This document shows positions 8,366 through 18,741 of a DNA stretch of 64,000 nucleotides, piece by piece. The notes below the pieces were generated by a model that saw only the letters and a program-made list of their open reading frames with translations, did no database searches and was not told where the DNA came from. The DNA comes from Pseudoalteromonas holothuriae (lineage in GTDB: Bacteria; Pseudomonadota; Gammaproteobacteria; Enterobacterales; Alteromonadaceae): assembly GCF_945859825.1 (NCBI RefSeq), contig NZ_CAMAPC010000013.1, forward strand, positions 1 through 64,000, given 5' to 3'. How positions within the stretch are numbered: the first letter of the stretch is position 1; every line of letters starts with the position of its first letter. The translations under genes were made by a program, and so were the position numbers.

Positions 8366-9664
8366 TTATGCAGTTTGAAGTTTTTCTTTGTTTGATTGCT
8401 GCCTTTGGCTATAAGCAAGCAACATTTCTCTTGTAACCAACACTATACCTTTATTCGACACTCTAAAGCCATTGTCTTTATCCAATTCAGGGTCAAAGCC
8501 AATCTCCAGACCTTCGGGTAAATGACAGCCACGATCAATAATGGCATTGCGTACTTTACAATTTCGCTCAATAATTGCCCCCGGAAGCACAACTGACCCT
8601 TCAATATGGCAGTATGAGTGAACATGCACATTGGAAAACAATAGCGACTTTTTAACCGCTGAGCCTGAGATAATGCAACCACCAGAAACGGTAGAGTCAA
8701 CAGCCATACCTCGTCGCTCATCATCATCAAATATAAACTTGGCTGGCGGAAGCTGTTCTTGATAAGTCCAAATTGGCCAAGTCGGGTCATACAAGTCTAA
8801 TTGTGGCTCCGGGGATACAAGTTCCATATTGGCTTCCCAAAATGAATCTAAGGTACCCACATCGCGCCAGTATGGCTGACCTTCGTGACTAGGATCTCGA
8901 AAAGGAAATGCAAATACATTGTGCTCTTCAATAATAGCTGGAATTATATCGTGTCCAAAATCACGTCCAGAACCTTCACGTTCAGCGTCTTGTTTTAATT
9001 GCTCAAACAAAAACTCTGTATTAAACACATAATTGCCCATTGACGCTAAGCAGGTGCCATCTTTACCCGGAATAGATGAAGGTTGTGCTGGTTTTTCATC
9101 AAAACGACGTACGCGTTTGTCTCCATCAACAGTCATTACCCCAAAAGTATTCGCGGCCTCTTCGCAAGGTACTTCAATACAACAAACCGTCATATCAGCG
9201 CCAGTCTCAACGTGTTTTGCTAATAATGCCCCATAGTCCATGCGATAAACGTGATCACCAGATAAAATCATCACAAATTTAGGCAACTCATGGCGAATAA
9301 TATCCATGTTTTGGAATACAGCATCTGCAGTGCCACAGTACCATTCATCTGAGTAACGTTGTGATGCTGGCAAAATTTCTACTGACTCACCTAGTTCCTT
9401 TTTGAAGTGCCCCCACGCGCGATTAACATGACGAATAAGTGAGTGCGATTTGTATTGCGTTGCAATACCAACTCGGCGAATGCCAGAGTTGATGCAGTTT
9501 GATAAGGGAAAATCGATGATCCTATGTTTACCACCAAAATAGACGGCTGGTTTAGCACGCCAATTGGTTAATTCATGTAAACGAGAGCCTCGACCACCAG
9601 CTAAAATTAAAGCATAAGTTTCTCTGGTTAAGCTACTTATGTAGCGGTTTGCATAACTGGGCAT
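8366..9664 (-). CDS. glgC: Glucose-1-phosphate adenylyltransferase (ADP-glucose pyrophosphorylase)
   Basis: Makes ADP-glucose from glucose-1-phosphate and ATP, the committed step of glycogen synthesis. The ATG at 9664 is preferred over a TTG four codons upstream because GGAG sits just before it. About 432 residues: nucleotidyltransferase N-terminus with [55 protein letters not shown] and FDEKP, then a C-terminal left-handed beta-helix ([20 protein letters not shown]). These match bacterial GlgC, which is usually allosterically controlled by glycolytic intermediates. It lies 30 bases after glgP and 12 before glgA. Confidence 0.95.
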   Translation of the reverse strand: MPSYANRYISSLTRETYALILAGGRGSRLHELTNWRAKPAVYFGGKHRIIDFPLSNCINSGIRRVGIATQYKSHSLIRHVNRAWGHFKKELGESVEILPASQRYSDEWYCGTADAVFQNMDIIRHELPKFVMILSGDHVYRMDYGALLAKHVETGADMTVCCIEVPCEEAANTFGVMTVDGDKRVRRFDEKPAQPSSIPGKDGTCLASMGNYVFNTEFLFEQLKQDAEREGSGRDFGHDIIPAIIEEHNVFAFPFRDPSHEGQPYWRDVGTLDSFWEANMELVSPEPQLDLYDPTWPIWTYQEQLPPAKFIFDDDERRGMAVDSTVSGGCIISGSAVKKSLLFSNVHVHSYCHIEGSVVLPGAIIERNCKVRNAIIDRGCHLPEGLEIGFDPELDKDNGFRVSNKGIVLVTREMLLAYSQRQQSNKEKLQTA

Positions 9665-9694
9665 AACTTTCTCCAAATATCCTTGTGTCGTGAT

Positions 9695-12178
9695 CTATTG
9701 CATTGGCGACAAGCGCCAAATTTCGTCGCAATATTGCGAAATTGTTCGGTCACTGGAAAAACTTCCACTGGCCGCAGTATTTAAAATACTCATGCGTGTC
9801 CAAGTCGGCTGATCCAAGTAGGTATCAGATGCTTTTTGTTGTGCTTCTATGTAGCTTGCAAAATCGTAAGCAGTCAGCCATGGGTCTTGAGGGCTTGTAA
9901 TCGCGTTGATAAGGTCGTCAAAAATACCTGGTTCAAGTAAGTTAAAGTGGCCGCTCTCTAACAATCGCAGAACTGAACTTAATTGAGGGTCTTGTGAAAT
10001 AATCTTTTGAGGATTGTAGTGTTTGCGTATTTCATCGGTTTGCTCGGCGTGAGCACCAAAAAGGAAAAAGTTATCGGCGCCAACATTATCGCGAATTTCA
10101 ATATTTGCACCATCTAGCGTGCCAATGGTTATCGCGCCATTCATCATAAACTTCATATTGCCAGTGCCAGATGCCTCTTTACCAGCCGTGGATATTTGCT
10201 CTGATAAGTCTGTTGCCGGGCAAATAGTTTCCATGGCAGTCACATTGTAGTTTGGAAAGAATGCAACTCTTAGATATGGACTCGCTTTTTCATCGCTATT
10301 AATGACGCTTGCAACATTATTAATAAGTTTAATTATTTTTTTTGCAATGTAATAACCTGGCGCAGCTTTACCACCAATTAAAACACATCGTGGTGCCATT
10401 GACTCTACATCACCTTTTAAAATACGATCGTATAAATGAATAATATGTAATACGTTCAGTAATTGGCGTTTGTATTCGTGAATACGCTTTACTTGAACGT
10501 CAAACATCATGTTGACATCAAACTCAATACCACAGCGCTTTTTAACTAAGTCACATAGCTTTTGCTTGTTGATATTTTTAACTGCTTGCCATTGTTTATG
10601 AAACTTTTCATCATCGTAATAACGGCGTAACTTTTCAATTTCGCTAAAGTTCGCAACCCAACCTGCACCTATTTTCTCATTAATGAGGGTGCTTAGTTCT
10701 GGATTACAATGTGCAAGCCATCGTCTTGGTGTAACACCATTGGTTTTGTTGTTGAATTTTTCAGGCCAAAGCTCATAAAATGTTTTAAATAACCCTGATT
10801 TAAGTAATTCAGTATGTAATGCAGCTACACCATTAACAGAGTAGCTACCAACGATAGCCAAGTACGCCATGCGAACCTGTGGTACGTCTCCTTCTTCTAT
10901 TAGTGATAGCTCTCGTTGCTTATTAATATCACCAGGCCATTGTAACGAAACCTGTTTAAGAAAACGGGCGTTTATTTCGTAGATAATTTCTAGCAATCTA
11001 GGGAGTAACTTTTCAAACAATGGGACTGACCACTTCTCCAGTGCTTCAGGCAATAAGGTATGATTGGTATAAGCCATAGTTTGTGTGGTTATCTGCCAAG
11101 CTTGGTCCCAACTTAGCTCATAGGCGTCTACAAATAGGCGCATTAGCTCAGCAACAGCAATGCTAGGGTGAGTATCGTTTAATTGAAAAACATGATATTC
11201 GGCAAAGTCGCTAAAGTTTGCACCATATTGCTCAACCCACTGTACTAAAATATCCTGTAAACTAGCGCTGGATAAAAAATATTGCTGGCGTAAACGCAGT
11301 TCTTTACCATTTTCACTGCTGTCATTGGGGTAAAGCACCATGGTAATTTGTTCTGCAAGATTTTTTCTAGCTACTGCTTCTGAATAACTCCCAGCATTAA
11401 ATTCGGACAAGTCAAATTCGTCTGTTGCGCCAGATTTCCATAACCGCAAGGTATTAACTACACCATTTTGATAACCGGGAATTGGTACATCATAGGGCAC
11501 TGCTAGCACGTCCTGTGTATTAACCCAAGCTCTGTGCTCTTTACCACTTTTATCTTGAAATGTTTCAACATGACCAAAAAACTTAATGCGTTGCGATTGC
11601 TCTGGTGCAGCAAGCTCCCAAGGGTGTCCTTCACGGAGCCAATTATCTGGCTGTTCTACTTGGTGACCTTGTTCCAAAGTTTGATTAAACATACCGTATT
11701 CATAACGGATACCATAACCAACTACCGGTAAAGCAAGGCTTGCACAGCTATCTAAAAAGCACGCAGCAAGGCGACCTAAGCCCCCATTACCTAAGCCTGC
11801 ATCATGCTCTGCATCACCTACATTTTCAAGGTTTGTGCAGTATTGCTGGAGTGCACTCGATACGCTAGATTGTAAGTCTAAATTTAACACTGCATTGCCC
11901 AGAGCCCGTCCCATCAAAAATTCTAGTGATAAGTAGGCCGCTTTGCGTGTTTTACGTTGTTTTAGAAACTGATTTGTTGCTCTACAGCGAGACACTAATC
12001 TATCTCTAATAGTCATAGCCAATGCATGATAAAGGTACAATTGAGACTCACCTAACTTGTCTCGGCCTAATGTATAATAGAAATGACGCATTAGGTCATC
12101 ATTGAATGTATCTTCATTAAGTTTTGGTGCTTCTTGCCAATGCTTTACTACGCACACGTCAGCATTTTTTTTAGCCAT
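9695..12178 (-). CDS. glgP: Glycogen/starch phosphorylase (GT35)
   Basis: Releases glucose-1-phosphate from glycogen ends using inorganic phosphate and pyridoxal phosphate. The 827-residue length fits the family. Visible motifs: AYLSLEFLMGRALGNAVLNL (substrate-binding), GLGNGGLGRLAACFLDS, HVFQLNDTHPSIAVAELMR, VQVKRIHEYKRQLLN, FFPNYNV and the PLP-lysine signature EASGTGNMKFMMNGA. The ATG lies inside the end of glgX (8-base overlap) with AAGAAGGA upstream. Synthesis and breakdown enzymes share this operon, so flux is probably set by allostery as well as transcription. Confidence 0.95.
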   Translation of the reverse strand: MAKKNADVCVVKHWQEAPKLNEDTFNDDLMRHFYYTLGRDKLGESQLYLYHALAMTIRDRLVSRCRATNQFLKQRKTRKAAYLSLEFLMGRALGNAVLNLDLQSSVSSALQQYCTNLENVGDAEHDAGLGNGGLGRLAACFLDSCASLALPVVGYGIRYEYGMFNQTLEQGHQVEQPDNWLREGHPWELAAPEQSQRIKFFGHVETFQDKSGKEHRAWVNTQDVLAVPYDVPIPGYQNGVVNTLRLWKSGATDEFDLSEFNAGSYSEAVARKNLAEQITMVLYPNDSSENGKELRLRQQYFLSSASLQDILVQWVEQYGANFSDFAEYHVFQLNDTHPSIAVAELMRLFVDAYELSWDQAWQITTQTMAYTNHTLLPEALEKWSVPLFEKLLPRLLEIIYEINARFLKQVSLQWPGDINKQRELSLIEEGDVPQVRMAYLAIVGSYSVNGVAALHTELLKSGLFKTFYELWPEKFNNKTNGVTPRRWLAHCNPELSTLINEKIGAGWVANFSEIEKLRRYYDDEKFHKQWQAVKNINKQKLCDLVKKRCGIEFDVNMMFDVQVKRIHEYKRQLLNVLHIIHLYDRILKGDVESMAPRCVLIGGKAAPGYYIAKKIIKLINNVASVINSDEKASPYLRVAFFPNYNVTAMETICPATDLSEQISTAGKEASGTGNMKFMMNGAITIGTLDGANIEIRDNVGADNFFLFGAHAEQTDEIRKHYNPQKIISQDPQLSSVLRLLESGHFNLLEPGIFDDLINAITSPQDPWLTAYDFASYIEAQQKASDTYLDQPTWTRMSILNTAASGSFSSDRTISQYCDEIWRLSPMQ

Positions 12179-14216
12179 GTGTGATTCCTTCTTTTACGGA
12201 TGTAAAAACCCAACTAGATTGGGGGGAAATAGAAATTGAATTTTCAATGTGCTCGGCTGACTTGCAGCTTGTTAAGGCCAATTGCCACTGCTGGCTAAAT
12301 ACAGGCTCGGGAAATGTCATATCGACAGGCTCTAAACTAGCGTTAAACATGATAAGTAACGCCTTTTGCTGTTGATTGTCGACAAGCATGTAAACAAGCC
12401 ATTTGCGATTTTGTTCATGCCACTGTTGAGGTTGCATGGGTTGACCCTGTTCATTAAGCCAATGGACGCAAAACCGGTTGTCGTTAGCATGAATAAAGAA
12501 TGCGTGGGTAAATGCTGCAAATTGTTGACGTAAAGCGACTAACTCTTTAATAAAAAAAGTTAAGTTATGATTAAATTGAGAAGTTTTCCATGCTAACCAG
12601 TTACTACGATTGTCTTGGCAATAGGCATTGTTATTGCCCCCTTGGGAATGATCAAGCTCACTGCCTGCACAGAGCATGGGAACGCCTTTAGATAAGAATA
12701 ACGTTAACAGTGCATTTTTTTGCATTTTTAAGCGCAGTGAGATGATTTTGGGAGTGGTAGAAAACCCTTCTTGACCACAATTCATCGAGTGATTGGCACC
12801 GTGTCCATCTAAATTTTGCTCGCCATTGGCCTCATTATGTTTATTTTCATAACTCACCCAGTCAGCTAGAGTAAAGCCATCGTGGCTAGTAATAAAGTTT
12901 ATTGAACTTAGGGGACCACGTAAATTATGCTCGAACAAGTCATGAGAGCCATGTACGCGTTTTGCAAGCTCAGGTAATACGCCATCATCGCCTCGCCAAA
13001 AGCGCCTAACGGTATCGCGATATTTATCATTCCACTCACGCCAAGGTGCGGGGAATGCGCCTAGTTGATAGCCTCCTGGTCCAATATCCCATGGCTCTGC
13101 TATTAACTTCACGTCTTGTAGAATTGGGTCTTGCATGATTGTTTGCAAAAAAGTGTGGTAGCGATTAAAACCATTTATGTTTCTGGCTAAGATTGATGCT
13201 AGATCAAACCTAAAGCCATCGACACCCATTATTTCGACCCAATAACGTAAACTATCTAATACTAAGGTTAATGCAAAAGGGTCATCTATATTGAGTGTGT
13301 TTCCGCAGCCAGTGTCATTGATATACACATCGGGCTGATTGAGAATACTTCGATAATAGCCATGATTATTCAGGCCCTTAAGACTCAGTGTGGGTCCATC
13401 TACGCCTGCCTCAGCTGTGTGATTGTAAACAACATCTAAAATCACCTCGATACCAGCTTGGTGAAGCGCCTTAATCGTTGCTTGAAACTCGCTAATATCA
13501 TCGCTTGCTAAATACGCTTTATGTGGGGTAAAAAAGTTTAAGGTGTTATATCCCCAATAATTTGTAAGTCCTTTTGTAGTTAGGAACTGTTCACTGACAA
13601 ACGCATGAACTGGCAAAAGCTCTAATGTTGTTACGCCTAAACTTTTAAGGTGCTTGACAAAGGCAGGTTCTGCCAGTGCTTTAAGTTTACCTCGAAGCGA
13701 ACGGGGTATTTCAGGGTGTCGAGCTGTTGCCCCTTTTACATGACATTCATAAATGAAGGTTTTTGACCATGGCACGTTAGGTTTTTTGCCATCATATTTA
13801 CGCAGTGCAACCACTTTAGATTTTGGCATATCAATGGCGTTATCAAGCTGACTCAATTTACCGACTGGCATATGGCAAAAGTGTCGTTCACTCCAAGTAA
13901 ACTCACCATGTAAATCTTTGCTATATGGGTCAAGAAGTAGCTTGTTTGCGTTAAATAATTTACCTTTTTGTGGAGCATAGTCACCATCGGCTCTATAGCC
14001 ATAAAGACTACCAACGGGTAAGGGGTATACCAATAAGCTCCAAACTCCCCCTTCATTCATATACATTTCAATGCGTGCGACTTCTGTGTGACCGCTGCTA
14101 TCAAACAGGCACAGACAAACCGATTTAGCTGCGGGGGCATAAACTGCAAAATTAACGCCCTCTTCAACAATCGTGCTGCCAAGCGGTCGACAGCTACCCG
14201 GTCTTGAATTTAACAT
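12171..14216 (-). CDS. glgX: Glycogen debranching enzyme (GH13, isoamylase type)
   Basis: Hydrolyses alpha-1,6 branches of phosphorylase-limited glycogen. 681 residues: N-terminal CBM48/isoamylase domain (about 5-95), then a GH13 barrel. Conserved regions include VILDVVYNHTAE, the nucleophile Asp in GFRFDLASIL, the acid/base Glu in LIAEPWDIGPGGYQLG, and NFITSHDGFTLADWVSY with the third acidic residue. These are typical of GlgX. It starts 3 bases after the glgB stop and overlaps glgP at its end, so the cluster is tightly coupled. Specificity for short branches, known for E. coli GlgX, is assumed here. Confidence 0.93.
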   Translation of the reverse strand: MLNSRPGSCRPLGSTIVEEGVNFAVYAPAAKSVCLCLFDSSGHTEVARIEMYMNEGGVWSLLVYPLPVGSLYGYRADGDYAPQKGKLFNANKLLLDPYSKDLHGEFTWSERHFCHMPVGKLSQLDNAIDMPKSKVVALRKYDGKKPNVPWSKTFIYECHVKGATARHPEIPRSLRGKLKALAEPAFVKHLKSLGVTTLELLPVHAFVSEQFLTTKGLTNYWGYNTLNFFTPHKAYLASDDISEFQATIKALHQAGIEVILDVVYNHTAEAGVDGPTLSLKGLNNHGYYRSILNQPDVYINDTGCGNTLNIDDPFALTLVLDSLRYWVEIMGVDGFRFDLASILARNINGFNRYHTFLQTIMQDPILQDVKLIAEPWDIGPGGYQLGAFPAPWREWNDKYRDTVRRFWRGDDGVLPELAKRVHGSHDLFEHNLRGPLSSINFITSHDGFTLADWVSYENKHNEANGEQNLDGHGANHSMNCGQEGFSTTPKIISLRLKMQKNALLTLFLSKGVPMLCAGSELDHSQGGNNNAYCQDNRSNWLAWKTSQFNHNLTFFIKELVALRQQFAAFTHAFFIHANDNRFCVHWLNEQGQPMQPQQWHEQNRKWLVYMLVDNQQQKALLIMFNASLEPVDMTFPEPVFSQQWQLALTSCKSAEHIENSISISPQSSWVFTSVKEGITHG

Positions 14217-14219
14217 GGC

Positions 14220-16448
14220 TTAACCCGTTATCCAGTGTAAATAAAGGGTTGCTAAAGGCGGGATACTAATAACAATACTATGTTCAAAACCATGGGAGGG
14301 TGTTGGCTGTGTTTGTACCAGCTGTTGCTTAGAACCGACCACTTTTATACCCGAACCAAATAGCGGCTCATCGTCTGTATTGAGCACCACTTCATATACG
14401 CCAGCTTTTGGCACACCCATTCGGTATTGATGATAAACTTGTGGTGTTAAGTGGCTAATTACGATTAATAACTCTTTACTCTCTTTACCAAACCGAGCAA
14501 AGCTAAATAAGCTTTGCGATGCATTATTACAGTCAATCCACTGAAAACCGGCAGGTGTATGGTCACATTCGTACAAAGCAGGCGTCGAGGTATACAGTTT
14601 ATTGAGTCTTTTTACAGTACATTGAATGCCATTGTGTGATGCATGCTCAAGTAGGTCCCAATCGAGCCCTTGATTGTGGTCCCATTCCTGTCGACTTGCT
14701 AATTCACTGCCCATAAATAACAGCTTTTTGCCCGGGTGCGCATACATAAATGCAAAATAGGCTCTCAAGTTAGCAAACTGCTGCCAGTCATCACCTGGCA
14801 TTTTACTCAGCAGTGATCCTTTACCATGAACTACCTCATCATGACTTAAAGGCAATATATAGTTTTCTGAATAGGCATAAGCCATTGAAAAGGTCATTTC
14901 ATGATGGTGATGTTGACGATAAAGTGGGTCGCGGCTCATATAACTCAGACTATCGTTCATCCAGCCCATATTCCATTTAAAACCAAAACCAAGTCCATTA
15001 TTGTCAACACTGTTGGTGACGCCGGGCCATGCTGTTGACTCTTCAGCTACCATCATAATGCTTGCATCAGTTCCGTAGCACCTTTTATTAACTTGTTGTA
15101 AGCAGTCGATAGCACCTAAGTTTTCACGCCCGCCATACTGGTTAGCAACCCACTCACCATCCTTTCGGCTATAATCCAAATACAGCATTGATGCGACAGC
15201 ATCAACACGTAAACCATCAATTTTGAACTCTTTTAACCAATAAATTGCATTTGCGAGTAAAAAGCTTTTCACCTCTGGACGGTCATAGTTGTAAATATAG
15301 GTATTCCAATCAGGGTGAAAGCCTTGTCGCATATCGGCATGTTCATACAAATGTGTGCCATCGAACTTATGTAATCCATGCGGGTCTGATGGAAAGTGTC
15401 CAGGCACCCAGTCAATGAGTAGGCCAAGATCGGCGTCATGACAGCGCTCAGTAAAATACACAAAATCCTCAAAACTGCCAAAGCGACTTGAGGGGGAGAA
15501 TAACCCAACAGGTTGATAGCCCCATGAACCATCAAATGGGTATTCGCTGATAGGCATAAGTTGTAGGTGAGTAAAGCCCATATCTTTGACATAAGGGAGC
15601 AAATCGTCAGCTAGTTCTCGATAGGTTAAATAGCGGTTACCCTGTTCAGCACGGCGTTTCCAAGAACCTAGGTGCACTTCATAGATGCTAACAGGCGCAC
15701 TCACATGGTTACGCTTAGCTCTAGCTGCTTGTTGTTGTTTTGTTAGTGGCTTATGTTCTATTAGTGGCTGTAGTACAGAGGCTGTACTTGGTGCCTGTTG
15801 CATTTTAAATGCAAAAGGGTCTGCTTTGTCTTGATTATTCCCATATGCATCCGTAATAGAATATTTATAACATTGGTCAGCACTAAGCTCTGGTATGAAT
15901 AATTCCCAAATACCACTTGCAGGGTGAAACCTCATAAAGTGCTCGCACCGGTTCCAACAGTTAAAGTCTCCAATAACTGACACGCTTTGGGCATTTGGTG
16001 CCCAAACTGAAAACCGCACACCTTCAATACCTTCATGCGTTATAAAGTGCGCGCCTAAATGCCGATAGGCATGCTCTAACGTGCCTTCATTAAACAAATA
16101 CAGTGCTTGTTCATCCAAGTGGCAGCCAAAACGATAAACATCATGTTTGATTTGCTTACTTTTACTATAAGTTATAGTGAACTTGTTCTGGTGAGTGAGG
16201 AGACTTGCTGTAGTTGTTAATAAAAATAAATCACTATTTAGATACCGCTTGAGCGGTTGAGATGTGCCTGCTATTTCAACACTAACGGATTTAGCACCAG
16301 GCATGTAGGCTCTGAGTTCATATTCTTGCGCTGTACTAAGGTGAAGGCCTAAAAACGAAAAGGGGTCTGAGAAACAGCCATTTTGGAGCGCATCAAGTTG
16401 TTTTGAGTAATCGCGAACGGGTTTGTCTGGTGATACTACGCTGTTCAT
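14220..16448 (-). CDS. glgB: 1,4-alpha-glucan branching enzyme (GH13)
   Basis: Forms alpha-1,6 branches by chain transfer. 742 residues: an N-terminal GlgB-specific N1 domain (about 25-115), a CBM48 domain (about 125-225; RFSVWAPNAQSVSVIGDFN), the GH13 barrel with GSWGYQPVGLFSPSSRFG, nucleophile Asp in GLRVDAVASMLYLDY, Glu in MVAEESTAWPG and Asp in LSHDEVVHGKGSL, then a C-terminal all-beta domain. All catalytic residues are present and the length matches E. coli GlgB (728). Its ATG overlaps the TGA of malQ by four bases (ATGA), consistent with translational coupling. Confidence 0.95.
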   Translation of the reverse strand: MNSVVSPDKPVRDYSKQLDALQNGCFSDPFSFLGLHLSTAQEYELRAYMPGAKSVSVEIAGTSQPLKRYLNSDLFLLTTTASLLTHQNKFTITYSKSKQIKHDVYRFGCHLDEQALYLFNEGTLEHAYRHLGAHFITHEGIEGVRFSVWAPNAQSVSVIGDFNCWNRCEHFMRFHPASGIWELFIPELSADQCYKYSITDAYGNNQDKADPFAFKMQQAPSTASVLQPLIEHKPLTKQQQAARAKRNHVSAPVSIYEVHLGSWKRRAEQGNRYLTYRELADDLLPYVKDMGFTHLQLMPISEYPFDGSWGYQPVGLFSPSSRFGSFEDFVYFTERCHDADLGLLIDWVPGHFPSDPHGLHKFDGTHLYEHADMRQGFHPDWNTYIYNYDRPEVKSFLLANAIYWLKEFKIDGLRVDAVASMLYLDYSRKDGEWVANQYGGRENLGAIDCLQQVNKRCYGTDASIMMVAEESTAWPGVTNSVDNNGLGFGFKWNMGWMNDSLSYMSRDPLYRQHHHHEMTFSMAYAYSENYILPLSHDEVVHGKGSLLSKMPGDDWQQFANLRAYFAFMYAHPGKKLLFMGSELASRQEWDHNQGLDWDLLEHASHNGIQCTVKRLNKLYTSTPALYECDHTPAGFQWIDCNNASQSLFSFARFGKESKELLIVISHLTPQVYHQYRMGVPKAGVYEVVLNTDDEPLFGSGIKVVGSKQQLVQTQPTPSHGFEHSIVISIPPLATLYLHWITG

Positions 16449-18430
16449 AATCCTTTCCTGCTTTGAGTTAACGTTTTAATAAAATCGCTTCTGTTGATAA
16501 ATATGTCACTAACACTTTGTGATAACCTGCGTCGCCAATTCGGGTATTCAAGATAAGTTCCTGGAATATTAACGGGCAAGGCTTGTTCATCTAAGTCGTC
16601 AAGTTGTAAACACAACATCGATACTGTTGATTTTGCTAGCACATAAAGTAAGTTTTCATACACTTCACGCGCTTCACTTTGTGCATGCAAATGAGTCACA
16701 CCTGCATTTGTAAACCAGTGTAGTAGTTTTACTTTTTCTGCTGTTCGCTTAGCTCGTTCAGAGGCTAATGCATTATCAGCTAAAAGCTTATATTGTACTT
16801 TTATGGATAAGTCTTGTGCCTGCCACCATGCCGCAAAAGGCGGCACATCATGATTTGCTACCATGAGTAAAGCTTGGTGCCTTAACTGTGTTGGGGGAAT
16901 AAATTCGCCGTGTTGATCTTTTTCAAAATAAAAGAGAATATTACCAAGCATATTAGCGTCTTGCATTGCGGTTTTAATTTCAGGCGGCACAACACCAAGA
17001 TCTTCACCAATTATCATGTTTTTTTGTAACTGAGACTCTATCTTGAGCAATGCAATGAGGTGTTCAAATGGATAATAGACGTAACAACCTTGGGCTTTAT
17101 TGTTGATATTAAAGCACCACCACAAACGCCTAATGGCCATAACATGATCAATCCTTAATCCACCAACTGAGGCCATGTTACTACGCAGCAATTGCTTAAA
17201 AAATGCATATTTATTTTTGCTTAGTTGCATCGGATTTAGTGCGGGGAGCCCCCAGTCTTGACCCGACTCAGCCCAGGGGTCAGGTGGCGCACCAATATGC
17301 GCATCTGCGGCATAAAGATCTTGGTTGATTTTATATTCGAGGCTATCTTGTGAGCAGCCAACTGCCAAATCATTGATTAGGCCAATAGCCATTCCCTTTT
17401 TTATACACAGTTGTTGGCAATCATTGAGTTGTTGGTGTGCTAAATATTGCCAGTAGATAGCGCACTCATCATTATTGAATACTTTAAGCTGAGCAGCGAA
17501 TTGTTGTGTAAACGCAATGAACTTATCATGATGTTGTTGGGTTTTATTGTGCTTAAAGTGAGTATACACAGCTGTTAAAAGGTCATACTTGTATTCACTA
17601 ATTAATTTATAATCAATAAAAGGCTGTTGTTTTTGTGCTTGCAGTGACACTAAGCACTGCTGATAATCGTTCTGTAATTGTTCACTCATTGCATATTCTT
17701 GTGTACGGTCAATTGCAATGTACAGTGGATTTAATAAACACCGATGATTTGGACTGTATGGACTCACCCTATGCTGCTGATTTGTAAACAACAAGTGTAA
17801 GGGGTTTAATAGTATATAATCACAGTCACTTTGCGCGCTATGTATGATTAGCTCATCAAGGTCAGCAAAATCGCCAATGCCTAGGTTTCTATCGCTATAT
17901 AAAGTATATAGTTGCACTGAAATACCCGTTGTAGGGTGTGTTGTTTGCTTGTAGCATTCGTTGGGAACCGACCAAATCTGGGTATTATACTGCCCTTCAG
18001 GTAGATTAATTTTTGCGTCAAAATAGCCAGCTGGCATCCCCATTATTTGATAAGCAACTTCGACATAGCGAGTATCTTCATGAATAAACTCGCCAACAAT
18101 CATTCCTTTGCTCAAGTCAAATTGATATTCATAGTTAAGATTTTTAATATGAATACTCGCAATACCATGACATTGATAATCTGGCATGCGAACTTTAAAC
18201 AAAGTGTCCTTTTGTTCAACAATACTAACGTCACCTACAGCAACTAACCAAGGCGCAATATCCAGTTCAAAATTGAGTTTATTAATCTGTTTTTGATTTG
18301 CTGTGTCAATCCCACAACAACGCAGTGCTTGTGAACGAGTTTGCTCATCAAACACAACGTGTTCGCCTGTATACTTTATAAAATCGTAGCCAATGCCGTG
18401 TAAATAATATAGCTGAGATAACCCCTGCAT
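16445..18430 (-). CDS. malQ: 4-alpha-glucanotransferase (amylomaltase, GH77)
   Basis: Disproportionates maltodextrins, recycling short glucans. 661 residues with the GH77 features: YTLYSDRNLGIGDFADLDEL, SPYSPNHRCLLNPLYIAID, GAPPDPWAESGQDWGLPALN, nucleophile Asp in GGLRIDHVMAIRRLWW, Glu in IGEDLGVVPPEI and Asp in VANHDVPPFAAWW. The N-terminal 150 residues are the extra domain seen in enterobacterial MalQ. It begins 8 bases after the CBM48 gene, with no clear ribosome-binding site, so it probably depends on coupling. Presence of malQ in a glg operon links glycogen breakdown products to maltodextrin recycling. Confidence 0.93.
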   Translation of the reverse strand: MQGLSQLYYLHGIGYDFIKYTGEHVVFDEQTRSQALRCCGIDTANQKQINKLNFELDIAPWLVAVGDVSIVEQKDTLFKVRMPDYQCHGIASIHIKNLNYEYQFDLSKGMIVGEFIHEDTRYVEVAYQIMGMPAGYFDAKINLPEGQYNTQIWSVPNECYKQTTHPTTGISVQLYTLYSDRNLGIGDFADLDELIIHSAQSDCDYILLNPLHLLFTNQQHRVSPYSPNHRCLLNPLYIAIDRTQEYAMSEQLQNDYQQCLVSLQAQKQQPFIDYKLISEYKYDLLTAVYTHFKHNKTQQHHDKFIAFTQQFAAQLKVFNNDECAIYWQYLAHQQLNDCQQLCIKKGMAIGLINDLAVGCSQDSLEYKINQDLYAADAHIGAPPDPWAESGQDWGLPALNPMQLSKNKYAFFKQLLRSNMASVGGLRIDHVMAIRRLWWCFNINNKAQGCYVYYPFEHLIALLKIESQLQKNMIIGEDLGVVPPEIKTAMQDANMLGNILFYFEKDQHGEFIPPTQLRHQALLMVANHDVPPFAAWWQAQDLSIKVQYKLLADNALASERAKRTAEKVKLLHWFTNAGVTHLHAQSEAREVYENLLYVLAKSTVSMLCLQLDDLDEQALPVNIPGTYLEYPNWRRRLSQSVSDIFINRSDFIKTLTQSRKGL

Positions 18431-18438
18431 AAGCGGAA

Positions 18439-18741
18439 CTACGCTAAACGCTGAGTATTTACGATGCTATTTTCTGTACCAAAATTATTTGGTACATAGG
18501 CGTCTGCCTGATTGTCGTTGTCCCAAAGTTTACCATCGATCAGATATTTAAAATGGTATTGCTTATCGACAGGAAGCCGTTTTTTAAGCTTAAATGCTTT
18601 GTCTTTTTTGACAAATTTCATTGCCATAGGTTTCCAATCAGTAAACTCAGCGACAAGTTCAACTTTTTGGGCGTTTGGGTGTACAAATTCAAAAGTGACT
18701 TCGGCTTCTTCTTTCGTTTTAAAAAAGCGTTTGGTTAACAT
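18439..18741 (-). CDS. Stand-alone CBM48 / AMPK-beta-like glycogen-binding protein, 100 aa
   Basis: The ATG at 18741 is chosen because GGAG lies just upstream; a GTG seven codons earlier is less likely. The whole protein is one CBM48 (isoamylase-N, early-set) domain: VTFEFVHPNAQKVELVAEFT, DWKPMAMKF, YHFKYLIDGKLWDND and a final NNFGTENSIV. The W-K-P, F-K-Y and D-G-x-W pattern matches glycogen-binding domains such as that of the AMPK beta subunit. There is no catalytic domain and no signal peptide, so it is probably cytoplasmic. As first gene of the glycogen operon it may tether or sense glycogen; that role is inference. Confidence 0.82.
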   Translation of the reverse strand: MLTKRFFKTKEEAEVTFEFVHPNAQKVELVAEFTDWKPMAMKFVKKDKAFKLKKRLPVDKQYHFKYLIDGKLWDNDNQADAYVPNNFGTENSIVNTQRLA

